Shown here one piece after another: positions 44,019 to 54,097 of a DNA stretch of 64,000 nt. The stretch is from Paraphysomonas bandaiensis (taxonomy: Eukaryota; Chrysophyceae): positions 124,001 to 188,000 of the forward strand of contig CBFFRP010000041.1 of the NCBI GenBank assembly GCA_965644295.1, in the 5' to 3' direction. The notes below the pieces were generated by a model. It saw only the letters and a list, made by a program, of their open reading frames with translations, was not told the origin of the DNA and did not search any database. The translations under genes and the position numbers were made by a program. Each line of letters starts with the position of its first letter. The stretch's first letter is position 1.

Positions 44019-45533
44019 TCATGTGGTCTTAACATTGTCTGGAAACTTATTACTATCAGCTAATGCGAGATTAGTCTCGTGCTCATCCATGACATCTTTA
44101 TAGTCGCTTGATTCATACCTGCAGAACAGCTCTGCAAATATATTCGGCAGTTTTCTATAGGGAGATACTCCTAAGTCTAATAATAGCATGTCAAGGTACT
44201 GCTGATATCGCGTCAATACCAAATATGATCGTGTCGGCTCAAACGCCATGTTGACCTTTTTCCAGTTGGATACTTGCTTCGAACTCTCCTCCATATCTTC
44301 AACCGATGGGAGCTTAAGATCCTCCCTCCATACAGCTGATAGCCAAAGCGCCCCAATCTCTACAGCATTCAAGTGCATATAACAATGATTGAAACCTATA
44401 AATCCTAAGCGAGGTATGCGGGGATGAAGAAGATGTCTGTATAGTTGTGCCCCACCCTCACGCTCCATTAACCAACGACACCTGTCAGGTAAGTAAGGAA
44501 AAGCTGGAGTTTGATTCCCGAGAGATAGCACGACCATGTCGCATTGAATTTCTTTGCCGGTGCGTAATCGTATTCCCGTTTCGGTGAATTCCGTTAGCTG
44601 GTCTTGAATAGGCTCAATGGCACCCGATGCCACTAAGGGGTAGTACTTACGAGGAAGTACTGCTACAACAAACTTCTTGTCATGCAGTAAAGGATCCTTT
44701 GGTATAGTCGCCTTGATTCTTTTGCGTCCTTCCGGGGATGTAAACAACCCGAACCATATTATATGAAGCTGAAGAAACCAACCTACAACAGTCCAAAATA
44801 TCCTCACTAAAGTAGTGTACTGATGAATAAACTTGGCTACTTCTCCTGGTTGCACCCATGATGTCATCATAAATGTACCCAGGCGACTGAACAAATAGTA
44901 TGAGAAATCTATACCAAGTAAGCGATCAGGAAGAGTCCATCGAGGCTGTCGAAACAAGTGGATAGTACGTTCGCTGCGTTCTGCAGACATCGACGCCATA
45001 TCTAACGCTGCTTTCCCAAAACCAACAACAACGACTTTTTTCCCAGCGAATTGATCTGGGGATTCAATTTCACGCTCGGTATAGATTTCACCAGAAAAGT
45101 TCTCTTCGCCAGGGATACTAGGACGATATATGCCATCTGTGTGTAGACCACTACATATTACAACATAATCATAAAAGTAAAGTCGTGTTTCAAATCTATT
45201 TCTGACACAGATGAGCCATCCATCAACGCGCTCCTCCATTGATATTACTTCATGTCTGAGCTTCACAGTAAGACCATAGAAGGCAATGGCTAAGTTCAAA
45301 TATTCTAACACTTCTCTCCCAGTAGGATGGCGGGATGGTTTCTCAGGCCATGGGAAATCACTGAAGCAGTACTGAGCTGCATGACTTTGTAAGTGTAGGT
45401 CCTGATAACCAACTGACCATACACCACCTATCCAATCGGACCTCTCGAATATAGTCACATCAAACCCACGTTGCTTGAAGACTTTAGCTGCCCCGATACC
45501 AGATACACCAGATCCAATGATGGCCACTCTCAT
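44019..45533 (-). CDS. Flavin-containing monooxygenase family protein
   Basis: A single exon of 504 residues from the ATG at 45531-45533. The FAD-binding GxGxxG is at the very N-terminus (VAIIGSGVSGIGAAKVFKQRG), followed by ERSDWIGGVW. The NADPH-binding loop is VVVVGFGKAALDMASMSAER. The intervening VVICSGLHTDGIYRPSIPG stands where FMOs have FATGxY, in altered form. FMOs and Baeyer-Villiger-type relatives oxygenate soft nucleophiles or ketones using FAD, NADPH and oxygen. A hydrophobic stretch near residues 240-262 (IFWTVVGWFLQLHIIWFGLF) may be membrane-associated. No substrate can be given. Confidence 0.9.
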   Translation of the reverse strand: MRVAIIGSGVSGIGAAKVFKQRGFDVTIFERSDWIGGVWSVGYQDLHLQSHAAQYCFSDFPWPEKPSRHPTGREVLEYLNLAIAFYGLTVKLRHEVISMEERVDGWLICVRNRFETRLYFYDYVVICSGLHTDGIYRPSIPGEENFSGEIYTEREIESPDQFAGKKVVVVGFGKAALDMASMSAERSERTIHLFRQPRWTLPDRLLGIDFSYYLFSRLGTFMMTSWVQPGEVAKFIHQYTTLVRIFWTVVGWFLQLHIIWFGLFTSPEGRKRIKATIPKDPLLHDKKFVVAVLPRKYYPLVASGAIEPIQDQLTEFTETGIRLRTGKEIQCDMVVLSLGNQTPAFPYLPDRCRWLMEREGGAQLYRHLLHPRIPRLGFIGFNHCYMHLNAVEIGALWLSAVWREDLKLPSVEDMEESSKQVSNWKKVNMAFEPTRSYLVLTRYQQYLDMLLLDLGVSPYRKLPNIFAELFCRYESSDYKDVMDEHETNLALADSNKFPDNVKTT

Positions 45534-47056
45534 GATCGAGATAGAACAATGAATTATGCTACAATGGCTATGATGTATAGTGTATGTCTATCTATACATG
45601 TTGATAAGCTTATAATGGGCATCACCTCCAGCTTCAACCCCAGCTAGTTCAACATCAACATACACAACACAAATCATGTCTACATATCTACATACGTACC
45701 TACCTACCTACCTACCTACATACAGAGTACCTACCTACTGTACATACTACATACATAAGTACAGCTGTAGATACCACAAACATGCATATCCTCGTATCGG
45801 CATCCTTTGTGTATTTGTTCAAATATGCCTCTAATATTGAGACAACAATTATGTGTATTCCAGCCGTATTTATACTGCAGTTATATAGACGATTTCTGCT
45901 TCATTTTATTACCGAAAAAGAAGATGTTGACTGCCGATACGCTACACGGATATTTTTACGATTTACACAAAGATAATCAATCAATGCTATAACTTTGTTG
46001 GCTTGTGAGTGATAAGGATCTTTCGCAGCCAAAACATGACAGTACATAGCGTTATTACATGTTGTACTTAGCTACTATCCAGGCTTACTTGGAGACCGGT
46101 CTGCAATCGATTCCTTCCAGACTTTAAATCCTCACGAATACAAGCCTTATAGACGTACAAGTGGAAGTAATGAACAATCTAAGTGAGAAATATCATTGAA
46201 ACTATGGGACACTCTATGCAGGAATATCCCTATCAGTTGTCGTATCTACATATAGTCTGATACATTATCGAAACGAGCGGCTATAATTCAGTTTAATGCT
46301 TCATATCTTCTTCACAGTAATGACACAGCAAAGTAAGCTACCATATTCACACAATAACAGTACATTTATGTTACTGTTATATTACACATCTGAAGATAGA
46401 CCGAAGAAAAATATAACTATATTGTGGCTGACCATAATTTATGATTCTGTAAAGTTTGTTATGATTTACATTAAGGTCACTTCCATAACATATGTCTATT
46501 ACTTATGATTTAACATAAAATATATCCGGATTTGTGCATACATATTAAATGTCCTTTACATAAATAATTTTGGAATGTGCTATAGCTTTACTTTCTGTAG
46601 CGTTGCGTTTCACTTTTGTAGCACACTAGGTAATTGCTAGTAGCCCTAACCCATATGGTCAGCAAACTAAAACTAAGAAACTTGGTTTGTGCAATCAAAT
46701 TCTATTTGTATGGTTGTTCCTTCTTTAAATGTTCCTGAGTCTGATGTTGTATTACGTACTAACCAGTTAAAATATATCCTACTCAACCTAAAAATATATG
46801 TTTTACTGAGCTTGAGTTCAGTTTAAGTCACCAGTTTGAATCAATACTCTCTTATAATTTTGTAGTTGAAATTCCGGTGGAAGGGAAGGATTATTATTCT
46901 CACATCAAATTCTTGTAAGTTACTGCCTACCACTAAGTCCTCTGTAGGGGATATATAGTATATATTTAGAAATGGCACTCGTCACTCCTTATTAGGAATC
47001 AGGAAGAATGAATACTATCCGTTCCAAGTCTTAATTCGTGCAAACACATGCATATT
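45534..47056. other. Intergenic sequence
   Basis: About 1.5 kb. It begins with CCTA/CATA simple repeats and GTACCTAC/CTGTACATAC words upstream of the FMO start (45700-45775). The rest is AT-rich, with short open frames (45782-45976, 46296-46508) that show no recognisable domain. No gene is supported. Confidence 0.45.
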
Positions 47057-48589
47057 TTACGTGCTCCCAAAGGGTCGCATTGCAATGTCACCATCGTCGA
47101 CTTGCATTCTAGCCTGTTTTATGCGACTCTCCTTCATCAAACGCATACGGGAATGCTCTGACAAAGATATACTAAGCTTTTTGTACTTAACCAAATTGAA
47201 TAAAATAATCTCAAATGTGGATATGTCGTACTCCGTCGGTCTGTCCATTTTCAACTCCACCATTTTCATTGAATACACATACTTCGAAACCACTCCCATC
47301 GCATCCGTAAAGCACACAACTGATATAAATCCACATACCAGCGCAATGACAATAGCACGAACAGCATAAGTAGTAGGGAAAAACTCGATGAAGTATATTG
47401 CGACAAAAGGAATAACAAACACCCGCCCAATGAATTCAGCAAGCCGAAATAGGAAAACCCGTAGCGGCCACTTATCTTGTTTTTGCATTAGCATATTTGT
47501 GGTTTGATGGACTAAGCATATTGCTACCAATGCAAAGAACATAAAAAAAGTAAAGTAATCCATCTTTGTCAGATAGCCTAGCATTGGTATGTTCGCAAAC
47601 ACCACAATATAAAGCGCAGATACAGAAAGTAGTAGCGTGATGGTGGTATCTGCCCGAGATTCTGGACAAGCCCAAAACGTGCAGCCCGCTAGCAATGTTA
47701 ACAGAACAATCGGACATACTAAGCGGAGTATAACCCCTGAGCTTTGCCGCGATACACTTATGTCAACTGTAGCCGTCGAAAAAGAACGCACTTCGGAGAA
47801 AACTGACTCAACTACAAAGGCGTTAAAGGACTCAAACTTCCAAATCGGGTTATTTTTGAAATTATCTGTTCCAGTAGAGGGATCGCCGTTCTTGACGAAC
47901 ATGACAGCAATATCATTAAACTCTATCTCAACGAATACTGTGGGAAAAGCGTAGCTCTCAAATCTTATTTCTATTATCTGCTTATCACTGGGATACTTCG
48001 AGTAATCAAAATATGGTTGAACTATTGTGAGAATTGTATGTCGCGACCACTGGAGTGTTCCATTGGGGTATATCCTCAGAGTTTGACCGATATAATCAAC
48101 AGACTGAGCATCCACAAAGTGAATGTCAGGTGTCCAAAGTTTATACATAAATTCTTCGTTATCAAAAATTAGACCAGAAATCTCAGCCCCTATTTAATTA
48201 AGCAATTACACTTGCAGACTGCGGACAAGTACGTTACCTTGAATAGATAGTTCAGGGTTTACTTGGTCCCATAATGTCGTAAGGGAAACTCTTGGATCCG
48301 ACCAAAACAATCTAAAGTAGAAGTCCACCTGAGCGGTTCCCTCAATTTCGTTAATAAAGTGGAGATTGTTCAGTATGATGTCCGCCTTCACAACTGTTCT
48401 ATTGTAGTCCTTATAGTAGCTAGGTGGAAGTATAGGATCTGCAATGACGCTCAAGCAGTGAGCCAATGTCTGAACTACAGACGGCTGATCATTTACAAAT
48501 ATTGTAGTCGAACAGTTTCCATCTCGGCTGTGTATATGGACCATGCAAAGCATCACCAGCAGCATATGGAGCGCAGCATATAACTTCAT
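47057..48589 (-). CDS. Pentameric ligand-gated ion channel without Cys-loop
   Basis: Two exons, 48238-48589 and 47057-48189 (intron 48 bases), give 494 residues. A signal peptide (KLYAALHMLLVMLCMV) precedes an extracellular beta-sandwich. Typical blocks are KLWTPDIHFVDA, LRIYPNGTLQWSR and the loop QPYFDYSKYPSDKQIIEI. In animal receptors this loop is closed by two Cys; here Tyr/Phe and Ile occupy the area, as in bacterial GLIC/ELIC-type channels. Helices follow: M1 (VILRLVCPIVLLTLLAGC), M2 (TTITLLLSVSALYIVVF), M3 (FTFFMFFALVAICLVHQ), then after a very short loop another helix (RVFVIPFVAIYFIEFF) and a fifth (AVRAIVIALVCGFISVVCF). The long polar C-terminal tail is cytosolic or extracytosolic depending on the helix count. 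Ligand and ion selectivity are unknown. Confidence 0.88.
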
Positions 48590-48988
48590 GACTGTATCTG
48601 AGTAAAACAAATACACTAATCTATTAGTCAAATGAAAATCCGACTCATCTGCGGTTGATGTGACTATCCGTAGAGCTCTGAGTGCTTAATATGATGATGG
48701 ATTCCATCATCTAGATCTGCCCAGCCCACGAACATATGTATGCATATATACAGCAGCAACGAATAAGACTACTGCATACGTGTATACGGTATGTAGACGG
48801 CCTCTACATTTCTAGCTGCTACAAAAATTCCTCCATATCATACCGTATACGGGCTACATGCCATACATACCTATAATGATATCATCCGCACCCCATCCGT
48901 TTATATAATAACGGTTAAAGGCGGAATAGTTGCTTTCACTATACATATATATTTACATATTAGTAATCCCTTTAACTTGCTAATCCCA
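48590..48988. promoter_or_regulatory. Divergent promoter region
   Basis: This 399-base region lies between the channel and the small GTPase. It contains TATGCATATATACAGCAGCA, CGTGTATACGGTATG and CATACCGTATACGGGC (48738-48852), words of the same class as those in other 5' flanks. Confidence 0.4.
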
Positions 48989-49573
48989 ATGGCTTCAAAG
49001 AAGAATAGAAAGCAATCAGCATTGGCATCATCTGCCCAGGGATTACCTCCTCAGATAAATCGAATAAAAATTCTTTCAATGGGGTCTGGAGGTGCTGGGA
49101 AAAGTTGTTTAGTGAAACGGTACTGCGAGGAGCGGTTTATTTCTAAATATATAGCCACAATAGGAGTCGATTATGGTGTCAAGCCTGTTCAAGTGGATGG
49201 TATAAGCGTGAGGGTAAATTTTTGGGATCTCTCCGGACATCAAGAATTTTTCGAAATTAGGAATGAGTTTTACAAAGACGCCCAAGGAATTATTCTTGTG
49301 TATGATGTAACATCTCGAGAAAGTTTCGAAGAACTGGATTCATGGATAGCGGAAGCTGTAAAATTTGGGGCTAATGTAAGAAGTGTGCCTGTAGTTGTGT
49401 GCGCAAATAAAGTTGACAAGAGAAGGGTAGTAACCGAAGAGGAGGGCAGACAATATGCCGCTCTCAAAAATTTTGCATACTATGAAACATCTGCACACTC
49501 TGGCGCAAATGTAAATGAAGCTTTTGAGTTTTTGTTTCAATCTGTAGTTCGCAGTATTGGGTCGAGTACATGA
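48989..49573 (+). CDS. RBJ/DNAJC27-type Rab-like GTPase lacking a J domain
   Basis: A single exon of 194 residues starts at the ATG at 48989-48991. The P-loop is MGSGGAGKSCLVKRYCEERF, switch I ends in YIATIGVDYG, and switch II reads WDLSGHQEFFEIRNEFYKDAQG. The guanine-specificity motif is CANKVD and the last one ETSAHS. The switch II wording (GH in place of GQ, then RNEFYKD) marks the RBJ (DNAJC27) subfamily, not a classical Rab. The catalytic Gln position is altered, which in RBJ is linked to GTP-locked behaviour. There is no C-terminal Cys for prenylation and no J domain after the GTPase, unlike animal DNAJC27. RBJ is found mainly in flagellated eukaryotes. Confidence 0.88.
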   Translation: MASKKNRKQSALASSAQGLPPQINRIKILSMGSGGAGKSCLVKRYCEERFISKYIATIGVDYGVKPVQVDGISVRVNFWDLSGHQEFFEIRNEFYKDAQGIILVYDVTSRESFEELDSWIAEAVKFGANVRSVPVVVCANKVDKRRVVTEEEGRQYAALKNFAYYETSAHSGANVNEAFEFLFQSVVRSIGSST

Positions 49574-50659
49574 ATGCGAGGATATCAAAGTGTATAAATT
49601 GCAGAGAACATTCAAACTTTGTCTTGTTGGATATAATTCGGAATGAATTTGTTATGTAATGATGTTATAATTATTTTATTTCTTGATATAATACCATCAT
49701 ATAGTTCGTATATGGACTATAATATTCATTCGCGGATTAACCAACCACTTCACATGACTATAACGTGAATTAGTAGAAAATCTTCTTTTCTTTGCATTCA
49801 GGTCAATATAGTTCGATATACACTATATCTTTTTCGCCATTAAGTCAGAATTTTGTTTGATAAGCGTTACTGTGAGAATGAGAATATTTAGTGCGTCTAC
49901 AGTAGTCGTCGCAGTGACAAGAGTATTAAGGTATTAACAACCATGATGCTATTGTGACAACAGGTACATGAATGTACTCTTCGTGTCCTCACAACAGTAT
50001 CGCTCTGTACTAGCCAGAGCATATTAGAAGCGCATAGTGTCAAGAGTGTAAAACTCGCATAAACAGACAAACACAACTTATTCTACATTCTATAGCAATT
50101 TATCTCTATTGGACAGCACGTGTTAAATCCAAGTCTTCTAAAGCTGTCAAATGCGTACAACTCTCTATTTATAGTATAAAATTTGAGTGACTCCTCAAAG
50201 GCTTTTGTCTGTGTACCTCATTCTAATACAAAGCACGTATTATATACTGAACCGAATGCTGCCATAACCTCTGGACAATATCTCGTTTTACTGTATGTCA
50301 CTGGATAAACAAACACATTCTTGGTCTTTATCTCAACTTGAAGACTATTCGATTAACTGCTTCTATCATATTCTTAGATATATAATCCCCTGTCGACAAG
50401 CTTTGTGTGTTGGAAGTCGAGCGTGTCCACCATATCATGCAAAGATGAGCGAGGATTGTGTCCAGTGTCCAACAAAGAGAAAAAACTGAATTTTTGTTGT
50501 CTGGTCAAGATCTCGATTGCCAAAAAAAAACAGAAGCAAGACACAGTGAAGTGAGCGATGAAATCTTATACAGCACATTCGCTCTTTGTGTTTTAACGTC
50601 AGCGAATTTATTGAAGTGTCTGTAGTCTACACTATCACTCACAGTCCTCCTCATCCATC
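49574..50659. other. Intergenic sequence
   Basis: About 1.1 kb of AT-rich sequence. A 64-codon open frame at 50295-50489 ends in a short Cys-rich stretch (RACPPYHAKMSEDCVQC) but has no supporting context. No gene is supported. Confidence 0.4.
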
Positions 50660-51898
50660 ATGCTAAAGAACACCCTATTTGTGTCCGGACTTGTAGCGTC
50701 TGCCGCACTGCTGTACTCCGATGATACACAGACACAAGAGTTTATGTGGAATTCGTTTGTAAAGGAGTACAGGAAGACGTACAGCAGTACGGAGGAAGAA
50801 GCCTCTCGATTCAATATATTCTTATGTAATGCTACTGCTGTGTCATATGCTCATATTAATAGACATGATACACAGCTAATCTGAAGGTTATTGACGAGAG
50901 AAATGAGAATGAAAGAAATGCTAATGGCAGTGCTACACACGGCATGTAAGTGATGTCTATCTATTCGTATATCTGTCTATCGATCGATGTGTACGTCTAT
51001 CTGTCTTATGTTTTATATTACAGCACTATCTTCTCGGATCTCACTCAAGAAGAGTTCAGCAATGGATATCTTGGATCTAAGCGCGGCAGCGCCCCGAAAT
51101 CGGACATCAAGAAGGTTGTTACCTCAGTGGAGGCCGCTAAGGGAGATAATGTGGACTGGACGGGAGTCTATACGGTACGTACATACCCCATCTTAGTTTA
51201 TCTATCTAATATGCCTACTCTTGTTGTTATTTTGTAGACACCAGTGAAGGATCAGGGTACGGACTCTTTGTATTGATGATGTTCTGTGTGATAGTATGTG
51301 AACAGGCTACTGTGGCTCATGCTGGGCCTTTTCTGCCACTGAACAGCTGGAGTCTGACTCAATGAGAGTGCTAGGTACTTCCTACATTTTGTCCGCTGAA
51401 CAAACTACCCAGTGTACCAATTATGTGATTGGTGGTGGGTGTGGAGGTGGATTTACGGAAAGTGCCTACAACTACATGAAGAGCACTGGCGGACTTGTTC
51501 AGGACTCCGACTACCCATACACCAAAAAGACTTATGAGGGAATCACTGGGGCTTGTGAGGTGGACACCTCTCTGGATGTTGTCTCGATCACTGGATACAC
51601 CCAAATTAAGGGGGAAACCAACATGGCGAACTACATGCTGGCCACAGGACCTCTTTCTGTCTGTGTTGCTGCAGAAGTGTGGAATTCGTATACTGGTGGG
51701 ATCATGTCTGTCTGCCCCGGTGGTGTGGATCACTGTGTTCAAGCTGTGGGAGTTAACACTGGCGCTAATGGGTACTGGAAGGTGCGCAACTCTTGGGGTA
51801 CTCGATGGGGTGAGAGTGGGTATATCCGTCTGGCCTATGGCCAAAACACCTGCGACATTACGGATGATGCGACCTACGTGGATCCTGTGATGGCTTAA
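50660..51898 (+). CDS. Papain-family cysteine protease (cathepsin L type)
   Basis: Five exons (50660-50825, 50876-50945, 51024-51174, 51238-51256, 51306-51898) give 332 residues. One exon is only 19 bases; introns are 50, 78, 63 and 49 bases. A signal peptide (LFVSGLVASAALL) is followed by an I29 inhibitor propeptide (FVKEYRKTYSS..EEEASRFNIFL, then ITIFSDLTQEEF). The mature enzyme starts near VDWTGVYTPVKDQG. The oxyanion Gln is in KDQG, the catalytic Cys in YCGSCWAFSATEQL, the His in GVDHCVQAVG and the Asn in KVRNSWGTRWGESGYIRL. The substrate-pocket loop is unusually Gly-rich (VIGGGCGGGF). It is a secreted or lysosomal endopeptidase synthesised as a zymogen. Confidence 0.93.
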
Positions 51899-52291
51899 TA
51901 TGGCAGTATTTATACTGTATACTGACACTAGTAGGCGCTACTACATGCTGAACGTGATACGGATAAATTATTTGATTGCAAACGGTGTTGAATATGTAGC
52001 ATTGGGCTATATCTTGAACCACTGCTCTAATAATAATGCAATGTCTAGTTTTGCAACGTTATGTTGTGATGTAGACATCATCTTCAAAGATAAAACTTTA
52101 GTTGTTACTTGCTGAAAGACGTTCACGTGGACGGTGTTGTAAAAGATATATGGTTTCGCCAAAAGTATTTAGTCATCATAGACGCTACCTTCTGCAAAGG
52201 CTCTGCCCAAAACACGACTCAATGAGGTACAGTATTTCCAAAACATCATATATCTTTGAAAGGGTTCCAATGTAGGACTGAACTATCTTGG
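51899..52291. other. Intergenic sequence
   Basis: No gene is recognised. A short open frame overlapping 51900-52115 has no recognisable feature. Confidence 0.4.
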
Positions 52292-52639
52292 AGATACTGG
52301 CGATTCTAATGACGAAGTGATTTAGAGGAGCCCGTTTTCACGCATCCTAAGAAAAAACGGGGATTTCAGTGGCACAGAATTGAGCTATCAGGAAATAACG
52401 CTATCGAATGTTTTGTAAGAGGCCACAGCTGGTACAGTCCTAGCATAGTGCTCACACTCACTCACTTCCGCACGACTCCATTTCTAAGGGGACTGTACCA
52501 GCTGTGGCCTCTTACAAAACATTCGATAGCGTTTTTTCCCGATAGCTCAATTCTGTGCCACTGAAATCCCCGTTTTTTCTTAGGAGGCATGAAAACGGGC
52601 TCCTCAAAATCACTTTCGTCATCAGAATCGCCAGTATCT
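52292..52639. repeat. Near-perfect inverted repeat with 49-base loop
   Basis: The arms are 52292-52440 and 52490-52639, about 150 bases each, differing at only about a dozen positions (substitutions and small indels), with the spacer 52441-52489. The right arm is part of an acidic-protein open frame on the minus strand; the left arm is an inverted partial copy of it. The RNA or single strand would fold into a long hairpin. Confidence 0.9.
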
Positions 52640-52776
52640 TCTTCGTCTGAACATAAAAATGGTCGTTTTTCCAAGGAACTTGGGTGATCTGACAATGTAT
52701 CTGGAGTTCTGTTAACAACCTCGTTGATCAACTCTTCTTCTTCCGCAGGCTGTGACAACTGACTGGTGGACGCCAT
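52490..52776 (-). pseudogene. N-terminal fragment of an acidic protein, cut by inverted duplication
   Basis: An ATG at 52774-52776 opens a frame of about 96 codons before the inverted-repeat loop, where it runs on a few codons to a chance stop at 52462. The residues are Ser/Glu-rich, with EEDTGDSDDESDFEEP, then a basic PPKKKRGFQWHRIEL. This acidic-then-basic start recalls the N-termini of DDE transposase-derived proteins, but no catalytic domain follows, so this is a guess. It is probably a truncated transposon fragment. Confidence 0.45.
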
Positions 52777-53734
52777 GAGTATTAAGCTATTACTATAAAA
52801 TATGATATAAGCTACACTCCTTCAAGTAGCTTATAATAATGTATACTTCTTATTGATGTTGGTAGGTGTGTTTAGATGCTCTCCGAGCCAGTAAGTATTC
52901 CTATGGTGGGGAGCAAGTATCTTGGACAGGCAGAATCTTTCAGCTACGATATATCGAACGAACTGTAAATCCTTTCAAGATGCGTTTTGGTTTCGTAACC
53001 AATCATTTGAGTATGTTGTTTTGTGTGTGAGGTCGGTGCATGGTGCATGTTGTTGTCATATCTGTGCATTGTAATTGATATAAATATAAGTGACACTGAT
53101 AACCCCCCAGACGGCAAGATTTCATGACGTTTGGTTAGAAGGGAACTTGAAGAAATATATGGATATTCTGTTCAGAGAACGAAGAAGAGATTAATCCTGT
53201 TTATGCTACTTGAGCGGTGGAGTTCTGTCTATGCTACTATGAAATATCTCATTTTCTATACTCTAACTCTGCTTTGACCTGATCTATGCTGCGTTGGCTT
53301 TTACTTTACCTGCTGTGTGACTTCATCGTTCTTTATATCCGTAGTTATATGCGAGTACATTTTATGACTAGGTTTATAACTAAAAATGACTAGGTTGAAT
53401 CATTTATTACTTTGACTAGAGGTCATTCCACCAAAAATAGTGTGACTAGGTAATTCAACCAATTTGACTAGATTGAATAATTTTTCCCATCTTTATATAC
53501 TGCTCACTGCTGTATATATTATATATGAAATATGTATGTCCTATATCGCTATATCGCTATATCCTATATCGTACTACACTCATCTTATATTACATAATAA
53601 CGACATAAATGTAATATATACAGCCGGTGTCATTTTTAAATCTACTAAACTAAGAAGTAACATTAGTTTCTACTAAGTTTTGCGGATGTTCGTAGTTCCT
53701 ACTAAACTAGAAATGGCAGTTGAGCCGAATGCAG
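52777..53734. other. Intergenic sequence with TGACTAGGTT words
   Basis: No gene is seen. Five copies of TGACTAG(G/A), often continuing TTGAAT, occur between about 53365 and 53480 with irregular spacing. There is also a repeated CTACTAAAC/CTACTAAG word near 53640-53710. Confidence 0.5.
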
Positions 53735-53965
53735 AACTAAGCTTAGTAATAGTAAGATGAAAGTTGTGATTTTTAGAGTGCAAAGTGATGAACACGGTAA
53801 TGTAGAAATGTGAATAACAATGCAGAACATAACTATTACACACAACGGAATAGTTAGAATTTAGAATAACTGACAATGACGATTGTTATGATGACTATCA
53901 TATATCTTATGTCGAATCAGTGTATCTCCAATTGGTGTATATATGATATCGATGACACATTCAAG
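53735..53965. repeat. Diverged solo LTR related to the copia element
   Basis: In the plus-strand orientation of the full LTR, the blocks GTTGTGATTTTTAGAGTG, GTGATGAACACGGTA, TGTGAATAACAATGCAGAAC, CACAACGGAATAGTTAGAA and GACAATGACGATTGTTATGA match 21943-22206 with many changes. There is no internal coding region next to it. It is an old solo LTR, so the family has been active over a long time. Confidence 0.85.
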
Positions 53966-54097
53966 AAAAAAAGCGGAAGATATACATAGCATATAGTATC
54001 TAGTATATAAGCGAAGCAAAGATTCCTAGTATATGAATATATTATATCTTAACCGTATAAACGCACGCTATATGAACCACGAGAACCAGACACAAAA

